From GCA-2706205 sp964215955 (lineage in GTDB: Bacteria > Bdellovibrionota > Bacteriovoracia > Bacteriovoracales > Bacteriovoracaceae): a stretch of DNA of 64,000 bases. Positions 59,017-64,000 of this stretch are shown here, one piece after another; positions within the stretch are counted from its first letter, which is position 1; every line of letters begins with the position of its first letter. The position numbers were made by a program, and so were the translations under genes. Below the pieces are notes generated by a model, which was not told the DNA's origin, searched no databases, and saw only the letters and a program-made list of their open reading frames with translations. Where the stretch lies: contig CAXPDR010000015.1 of assembly GCA_964215955.1 (NCBI GenBank), forward strand, positions 20,423-84,422. Reading direction: 5' to 3'.

Positions 59017-59973
59017 ATGAACTATAAAGAAGCTGGTGTAAATGTAGAACTCGGAGACCTTTTTGTAGAAAGGATTAAACCTTTTATAAAGGAGACCTAT
59101 AATGAAAATGTTAAGGCCGGAGTTGGTGGGTTCGCAGCACTTTACGACCAAGGTTCCCATTATCTCGTCGCAGGAACGGATGGAGTTGGAACAAAATTAA
59201 AATTGGCTACTGAGCTTAATAAACATAGCACCATTGGCATTGACCTCGTTGCCATGTGTGTAAATGATATTTTATGTACAGGTGCAAGACCGGCTTTTTT
59301 TCTAGATTATATGGCCACCGCCAAGCTTAATATTGATATTCACCAAGATGTAATAAAGGGAATAGCTGAAGGCTGTAAACAAGCAGGCTGTGCTCTAATT
59401 GGCGGAGAAACCGCCGAAATGCCAGGAATGTATGCAGCTGGAGATTATGATCTTGCAGGTTTTTCTGTAGGGATTTTGAATAAACCTGACTATATTGATG
59501 GCTCCAAAATTGAAGCAGGTATGAAAATCTATGGGCTAAAAGCCTCTGGTTTTCATTCTAATGGCTATTCACTTATAAGAAAATTAATTGAAAATCAGCC
59601 TGATGAATTAAAACTTCAATGCTTAAATCCTACAAAAATATATGTAAAAGAAGTTTTAGATATCCTAGATAAAACTGAAATTTCTGGTATGGCCCATATA
59701 ACTGGTGGGGGTTTTAATAATATAGCACGAATGAACTCAAATTTTGGCTATGAGATAGAAAACCTACCTCCTCTTCCTGATTTTATGGATAAGGTAATAT
59801 CCCTGGCCAACCTTTCAGTTAAGGAGCTTTATACAACTTTTAATATGGGAATTGGATTTACTCTCATAGCGAAAGAAACTGATTTTCTAAATAATCACTC
59901 AGACATTTTTACCTTAGGTACAGTCAAGGACACCTTCAAAGGAGTAAAATGCTTAGGTGAAGACTTAAACTAG
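59017..59973 (+). CDS. purM: Phosphoribosylformylglycinamidine cyclo-ligase (AIR synthetase)
   Basis: Makes AIR from FGAM. Motifs are GVNVELGDLFVERIKPFIKE, VAGTDGVGTKLKLATELNKH, AMCVNDILCTGARPAFFLDY and GGETAEMPGMYAAGDYDLAG, with HITGGGFNNIARM later. At 318 residues it is about 25 shorter than E. coli PurM, mainly at the C-terminus. It is the last gene of the seven-gene operon. Its 3' end overlaps the convergent HEPN-type gene by 4 nt, and the junction forms a strong hairpin. Confidence 0.97.
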   Translation: MNYKEAGVNVELGDLFVERIKPFIKETYNENVKAGVGGFAALYDQGSHYLVAGTDGVGTKLKLATELNKHSTIGIDLVAMCVNDILCTGARPAFFLDYMATAKLNIDIHQDVIKGIAEGCKQAGCALIGGETAEMPGMYAAGDYDLAGFSVGILNKPDYIDGSKIEAGMKIYGLKASGFHSNGYSLIRKLIENQPDELKLQCLNPTKIYVKEVLDILDKTEISGMAHITGGGFNNIARMNSNFGYEIENLPPLPDFMDKVISLANLSVKELYTTFNMGIGFTLIAKETDFLNNHSDIFTLGTVKDTFKGVKCLGEDLN

Positions 59974-59989
59974 CCTACTAGTTTAAGTC
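59962..59989 (+). terminator. Hairpin over the purM / HEPN-type gene stop codons
   Basis: GACTTAAACTAG (59962-59973) and CTAGTTTAAGTC (59978-59989) pair perfectly over 12 bp around a 4-nt loop. The plus strand continues CTGATTTTGTTTTC, T-rich enough to end purM transcripts. Each arm is also coding sequence for the end of one of the two convergent genes. Confidence 0.65.
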
Positions 59990-61256
59990 CTGATTTTGTT
60001 TTCTTATTATCAGCCTTGGATGATTCTTCATTTAAGTTGATTGTATATAAAGACTCAAATTTATCCTTATAAAAGTATTTATAACAACTTGAAATAAGTC
60101 CTGGAGTGCCTATACCTAAAATTAAATTTCTGACAGCACAAGCATTTTTAAAGCTGAGCTTTTCATTTTCACCATGAGCTAGAGCATTTCTAATTTCAAT
60201 CAAATTATTATTACGGACTATTTCAACAAATTCCTTTGTAAAAAATCTTACGAATTGTTTTTTGTCTGCAAAAGCTTTTTTAAAACCTAAATGGCTTTGA
60301 TTCGAAGCTCTTTCCATAAAATTCATCAAATGCGCTACAGAGAAGTTTTTATTAAACTTTTTTAAAGGTATAAAATAATCTTTGGTTGGGTTTAAATAAA
60401 GTTTTGGAGGTGCACTAGTCGCGTCGACAAAGAACTGCTCACCCAAGCCACTTTTTTTAATATGATGAACGATAAGGTCATTAAGAACGATTTCTAATGC
60501 TCTTAAATATGAAAATGCAATCTTTTGCATATTATGATGCCTGTGCTCTAGCATATCAGCTTCTGCTGATTCGATTTCAAGCTTAGCTGCATGCGGAAGT
60601 TTTGAATACATTTCCTCCGGAAAAACATAAGTATGTAAACTACGTAAAACTTGATCTGCATTGCTTTTAGTTATTGCTGGATTATCTTTTAAAATTAAAT
60701 GACTATAATCACTGTCGTCAAATTCATCAAAGTATTGCTCTTCAGCGATATCTTGAATCAAACAAGGATACTTAATTGAAGTCGTAAAAGGAGAAAGTCC
60801 TTGAATCACTTGCTCATGATATTCATTTTCAATATAAAGCTCACTTAATTTATTCGCTGTTTCTTCTGTTTTATGTTCAATTAAAATAAAGTCCGAAATT
60901 TCAAACCACGCCTCTACTTTTTTACCTTCATAAAAACTTAGAGTATTGGCATCCTTTGGTAGGTTACTTTCGATACTTTTAACATTACCAACCCACAAAT
61001 TTTTAAAATCAGTAATGAATAAGTGAGTACTCAGGCCTTCTTCTTTATTTGCCTCAAAAACTTTTTTGAAGCTTTCAATATCAAAAGATGCTTCCCTATC
61101 TTTACCAATAATTTTTCCCCAATGGGCCGTGGCTTTTTTATCTTCAAGAACCAACTCTTTAAGGTAATCATAGAACTCATGAGCTTGGGTATAATCTTGC
61201 TCATATTCGTGATTTAAAAATGGATTAAAAGTTAAATAATAATGAATTGCAGACAT
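59970..61256 (-). CDS. Protein with C-terminal HEPN-type RNxxxH motif
   Basis: A 428-residue protein of unknown family, with AAGGAG before the ATG. Residues 75-125 (STHLFITDFKNLWVGNVKSI, then KKVEAWFEISDFILI) look like a small PUA/EVE-type beta fold. Residues about 240-390 are helical. They contain FSYLRALEIVLNDLIVHHIK and, after a gap, EIRNALAHGENEKLSFKNAC. The RNALAH at 356-361 exactly fits RNxxxH of HEPN ribonucleases, placed as usual before the last helix. Together these suggest an RNA-binding or RNA-cleaving protein. The C-terminal tail is Lys/Ser-rich. No toxin-antitoxin partner lies next to it. Both domain calls are my reading of the sequence. Confidence 0.55.
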   Translation of the reverse strand: MSAIHYYLTFNPFLNHEYEQDYTQAHEFYDYLKELVLEDKKATAHWGKIIGKDREASFDIESFKKVFEANKEEGLSTHLFITDFKNLWVGNVKSIESNLPKDANTLSFYEGKKVEAWFEISDFILIEHKTEETANKLSELYIENEYHEQVIQGLSPFTTSIKYPCLIQDIAEEQYFDEFDDSDYSHLILKDNPAITKSNADQVLRSLHTYVFPEEMYSKLPHAAKLEIESAEADMLEHRHHNMQKIAFSYLRALEIVLNDLIVHHIKKSGLGEQFFVDATSAPPKLYLNPTKDYFIPLKKFNKNFSVAHLMNFMERASNQSHLGFKKAFADKKQFVRFFTKEFVEIVRNNNLIEIRNALAHGENEKLSFKNACAVRNLILGIGTPGLISSCYKYFYKDKFESLYTINLNEESSKADNKKTKSGLKLVG

Positions 61257-61373
61257 AGATTCTCCTTGAACTTCTTTTCGGAGAATTAACCCAATTCCTT
61301 AGTAAACAACTCAACAAATGTATAATTTCGTTAGGTTATAAGCAAAATTTTATGGATTCTTGTAAGAAATAAA

Positions 61374-61450
<77 letters not shown>

Positions 61451-61555
61451 GTGTCAGTGTGAGGATAAAAAATAATGGATTTGAGAAAATTTGTCAACAT
61501 AGAATGCTTAAAATTTTAAATAATTATGGTATCTTGAATATATTACAGGAGAAAA

Positions 61556-62503
61556 ATGTCACAGAGCTATAAAGCAAAAATAGTTAGGTCTTCAAAACGG
61601 GAATTTGACTGCCTTATTCTAGGTACGAAAGAAGAAGTTAAGGCGGTTTGTCTTAGGGAGATTATCAAAAAACAACACGTAGTTGTTGGAGATAATGTTT
61701 TTATTCGCCCTCAACAAAACGATGATCGTTATGAAATTTTCGAATTAGAAGAAAGACAAAATGAAATTTTTAGAAGGATTGTGAGGTCTAATAAAAAGAA
61801 AGTTATTGCTGCCAACACAGACCTTATCCTCATAGTAGCATCAGTCTCAAAGCCTGACTACAAGCCATTTTTAATTGATCGATATATTACAAGATCTGTT
61901 CAATGGGGAATTCCAACCATTGTTATTTTTAATAAAATGGATCAATTCGACGATCAATTCGATATTGATTTGGAAAAGAAAAAATTCGAATATCTTGGTA
62001 TTAATTATTTTGAGATTAGTAACCTTGAAGATTCTAAATATTATGAAAATATCGCTCCCCTTAAAGAGATTCTTAAAGACAAAACCACCATTTGTCTTGG
62101 CCAATCTGGGGTGGGAAAAAGCCGTTTAATCACAGAGCTTTCTAATGGAAAGATCGAACTTCTAAGCAGCAGACTGGCAAAAGGGGTTGAAAAAGGTGCT
62201 CACACGACGACATGGGCGGAACTCATTGATTTAGATTTATTCTATATGATTGACTCTCCAGGAGTAAGAACCTTGGCGGTTAGTGATATATCAATGAGTG
62301 AGCTTCCAGACTTATTTCCAGACCTTCAACCCTATTTTGGAAAATGTAAATTTTCAGACTGCAGACACGAAGATAACTCAAAAGGCTGTTTTTTCAATAC
62401 CTTAGACCTTGATACTGATGAAGAACTCATTATGTACCAAAGACTTATCGCCTATATTAAAATGCGTGATGAAATTGAGGTTATTCCGGAGTGGAAGCGC
62501 TAA
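61556..62503 (+). CDS. rsgA: Ribosome small-subunit-dependent GTPase RsgA
   Basis: Circularly permuted GTPase for late 30S assembly. An OB-fold covers about 1-85. G4 NKMD (126-129) comes before G1 GQSGVGKS (182-189) and G3 DSPG (233-236), the permuted order that defines the family. The zinc finger has C264, C269, H271 and C278 in CKFSDCRHEDNSKGC. 315 residues. CAGGAG lies upstream of the ATG. A single gene. Confidence 0.96.
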   Translation: MSQSYKAKIVRSSKREFDCLILGTKEEVKAVCLREIIKKQHVVVGDNVFIRPQQNDDRYEIFELEERQNEIFRRIVRSNKKKVIAANTDLILIVASVSKPDYKPFLIDRYITRSVQWGIPTIVIFNKMDQFDDQFDIDLEKKKFEYLGINYFEISNLEDSKYYENIAPLKEILKDKTTICLGQSGVGKSRLITELSNGKIELLSSRLAKGVEKGAHTTTWAELIDLDLFYMIDSPGVRTLAVSDISMSELPDLFPDLQPYFGKCKFSDCRHEDNSKGCFFNTLDLDTDEELIMYQRLIAYIKMRDEIEVIPEWKR

Positions 62504-62649
62504 CTGCCCATAATCTTTGTTAGCTCAACAAAATTCATTTCTTAAGCATTACCTATAACTGATTGATTTTATTCCTAAATAAAAAAAAACACTCGTTACA
62601 AGAGTTAAACAGTCCGATAATTTAACCAGACATTTTTAGGGAGTGTGTA

Positions 62650-63852
62650 ATGAAAAATTTTGTATTTAGCATTATGGTTCTATCTATATCAAGCTCAAGC
62701 TTTGCAAGGAACATCTGTGAATTTGATGGTTTTAGATCAAAAAATTCCAATTATTGTCTTCAAGACTCTGATGGCGATTGGGGCCCTACTCCAGAGTTTG
62801 TAACCTTAGCTGGAGGTGAAGATGCCTTTGATGATAAATTTGATTACTGGGGCGCTAATGAAAGAGGCTCAGATGGTAGAAAAATGCTAAACAACTTCAA
62901 GAAACTCCAAGAGAAAGTCAGAACAGAATACGCAAACTCTGACAATAGATTTGCAAAATATTCAGCCCAAGTTACCCAAACCAAAATTGATGCTGAAGCA
63001 ATTAGAAGACAAATCGATGGGACTAAGCAAAGTATTGAAACTGATGATGATGACTTTTATAAGAAATCAACCGAAAGATACTTAGCCAGTCTAGGTTTAT
63101 CAAAAGAGGAGCAGGAAGAATTTAGAAATACGGTTTTAAGTGATCATGGTCATCCAAGTCCGAAATGTTTCAGAGACTCTGAATGTAGAAAAAAAGCTGA
63201 TGCACTATTTGCATTCCAAGATCAAGAACAAGAAAATAGAAAAAAGGAGTTAGAAAAAACTCAACAAGCAGCAAATGACTTTTTAGCAGAAACTGATAAG
63301 GTATTAGATTTAATTGATAAAACTTATATTGCAGGCTTTAAAGATCTAGCAAAAGAAGAGTTGATTAAAGCAGATCCTTCCCTTAAAGGAATAGAAAAGA
63401 TTTCACAGATGTGTAAGCAAGCTGCTAAAAGCCAGTCCCCAGCAATTGAAGTTTGTGGGAAGCTTGAAGAAAAACAAGACCGAGTTGGAGAAATGATTGC
63501 AGAGCTAGGGGCTACTCAAAATGAAATTAGGGATGCAGCGACCCCACTAGATGCACTTATGGTCGACTTAAAGCTAGATGAACTAAGTGAAAAAGAAAAA
63601 AGAATTGCCCTTAACCAATTTCACTTACCATTTGCTAAAGAGAGACTTAAAGGAACGGCACTAGGTCATATGTTTGATCAAATGAGAGAAGATATGTGCT
63701 CAGTAGCAACTAACCCAAAAATGATGTGTGCTGCGGGTTCAGCATTTGCAATTCCAAGCGAGTTGGTGAACGATACAGCTGAAATAGCTAAAGAATTCAA
63801 TGACAGAAGAGTAAATGAGAAAGGAACTAATATAAGTGTAATTGAAGAATAA
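62650..63852 (+). CDS. Exported helical protein of unknown function
   Basis: A 400-residue protein with signal peptide (cut after SFA). The mature start ICEFDGFRSKNSNYCLQDSD has two Cys that may pair, then a Trp/Asp-rich region (GDWGPTPEF, FDYWGANERG). From residue 75 it is almost entirely charged helix with coiled-coil character (NFKKLQEKVRTEYANSDNRF, KRIALNQFHLPFAKERLKG). Further Cys lie near 176, 181, 259, 270, 346 and 354. No family recognised. TAGGGAG precedes the ATG. CCGATAA at 62614-62620 resembles a sigma-28 -10 but has no matching -35. Confidence 0.65.
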   Translation: MKNFVFSIMVLSISSSSFARNICEFDGFRSKNSNYCLQDSDGDWGPTPEFVTLAGGEDAFDDKFDYWGANERGSDGRKMLNNFKKLQEKVRTEYANSDNRFAKYSAQVTQTKIDAEAIRRQIDGTKQSIETDDDDFYKKSTERYLASLGLSKEEQEEFRNTVLSDHGHPSPKCFRDSECRKKADALFAFQDQEQENRKKELEKTQQAANDFLAETDKVLDLIDKTYIAGFKDLAKEELIKADPSLKGIEKISQMCKQAAKSQSPAIEVCGKLEEKQDRVGEMIAELGATQNEIRDAATPLDALMVDLKLDELSEKEKRIALNQFHLPFAKERLKGTALGHMFDQMREDMCSVATNPKMMCAAGSAFAIPSELVNDTAEIAKEFNDRRVNEKGTNISVIEE

Positions 63853-63910
63853 GTTAAAAGACAAAGCCCGCTTAATGATCTGTACCCCATTTTTGGGACA
63901 CAAATAAAAA

Positions 63911-63944
63911 AGCCCCATCTGTGATATGATGGGGTTTGTTTTTT
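63911..63944 (+). terminator. Intrinsic terminator
   Basis: Stem AGCCCCATC with GATGGGGTT (63911-63919 and 63928-63936, one G-U pair), 8-nt loop, followed by TGTTTTTT. It ends transcription from the exported-protein gene, or protects the putative insertion sequence. Confidence 0.88.
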
Positions 63945-63957
63945 AGGAGTACAGAAA

Positions 63958-64000
63958 ATGCATGAACTATCAGACTATCAATTACGTAAATTACTCAAAA
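63958..64000 (+). CDS. Start of a gene, probably IS3 OrfA transposase (partial)
   Basis: Only 14 codons are inside the window (MHELSDYQLRKLLK), starting with ATG after AGGAG at 8-nt spacing, so it is a real start. The pattern [DE]xQLRKLLK resembles the N-terminus of small helix-turn-helix OrfA proteins of IS3-type elements. The identification is weak because the rest is cut off. Confidence 0.45.
   Translation, partial: MHELSDYQLRKLLK

Larger units (their letters stand above)
63876..64000 (+). mobile_element. Possible left end of an insertion sequence (IS3-like)
   Basis: TGATCTGTACCCCATTTTTG with GGGACAC after it (63876-63901) resembles an IS3-family terminal repeat beginning TG. A terminator hairpin and a well-supported gene start follow within 60 nt, the layout of IS elements that block read-through. 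The right end and target-site duplication lie outside the window, so this is a suggestion only. Confidence 0.4.

Overview
This is a gene-dense, low-GC stretch of bacterial chromosome from a flagellated Gram-negative organism. Several features point to the Bdellovibrionota, most likely the Bacteriovorax/Halobacteriovorax side: three tandem flagellins starting MGFRINTNVSS, many exported proteins and lipoproteins of no standard family, AT-rich codon use, and proteobacterial gene orders such as rimP-nusA-infB-rbfA-truB. The assignment is inference from gene content; there is no rRNA to confirm it.

Layout. 1-2281 (-): rnhA followed by a compact BtuFDC-type ABC importer (binding protein, ATPase, permease cut by the left edge). 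2420-3603 (+): a 6-pyruvoyltetrahydropterin synthase homologue with an ExxHGH motif, and an M14 peptidase. 3600-9421 (-): truB, rbfA, infB, nusA and rimP, preceded by a promoter and a leader terminator hairpin. 9536-11895 (-): TPR/winged-helix regulator, small exported protein, RimI-like acetyltransferase. 12204-18747 (+): thrS without a TGS domain, ddl, a degenerate HD-GYP protein, a small conserved protein, fluC/crcB, a LysM protein and a FN3/LamG lipoprotein. 18812-20303: a TetR regulator whose promoter contains its probable operator, a small protein, and a convergent gamma-glutamylcyclotransferase-like protein. 20348-21994 (-): a coiled-coil lipoprotein.

22262-26406 (+) is the most unusual locus. 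It holds a spondin-domain protein, a YHS protein, a diheme cytochrome lipoprotein, a YceI protein, a cytochrome-porin fusion resembling the Cyc2 architecture, and a nitroreductase with the iodotyrosine-deiodinase active-site triad. Together they look like an envelope redox module. 26403-28576 (-) holds a LysR regulator and a Nudix/metallo-beta-lactamase fusion.

28665-31690 (-): three flagellin genes, each with its own sigma-28-type promoter, a structured leader of 110-125 nt and a terminator. 31977-35471 (-): phosphoesterase, small exported protein, uvrB. 35671-42128 (+): the pyrimidine operon pyrB-carA-carB-pyrF-pyrE, where pyrB seems to start at an AUA codon. 42125-47425: esterase, a GP42/elicitor-type transglutaminase homologue, FxsA, a Cys/Arg-rich exported protein, and a two-gene unit of a 2-oxoglutarate-dependent amino-acid-hydroxylase-like enzyme with an EamA exporter. 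47707-59973: purine synthesis, with purKE divergent from purF-purCD(fused)-purN-purL-purQ-purH-purM. This covers every step to IMP except PurB. 59970-61256 (-): a protein with a C-terminal HEPN-type RNxxxH motif. Then tRNA-Arg(UCU), rsgA, an exported helical protein and, at the right edge, the probable left end of an insertion sequence.

Tight packing is general: most operon genes overlap by 4-50 nt, and several convergent pairs share stop regions.
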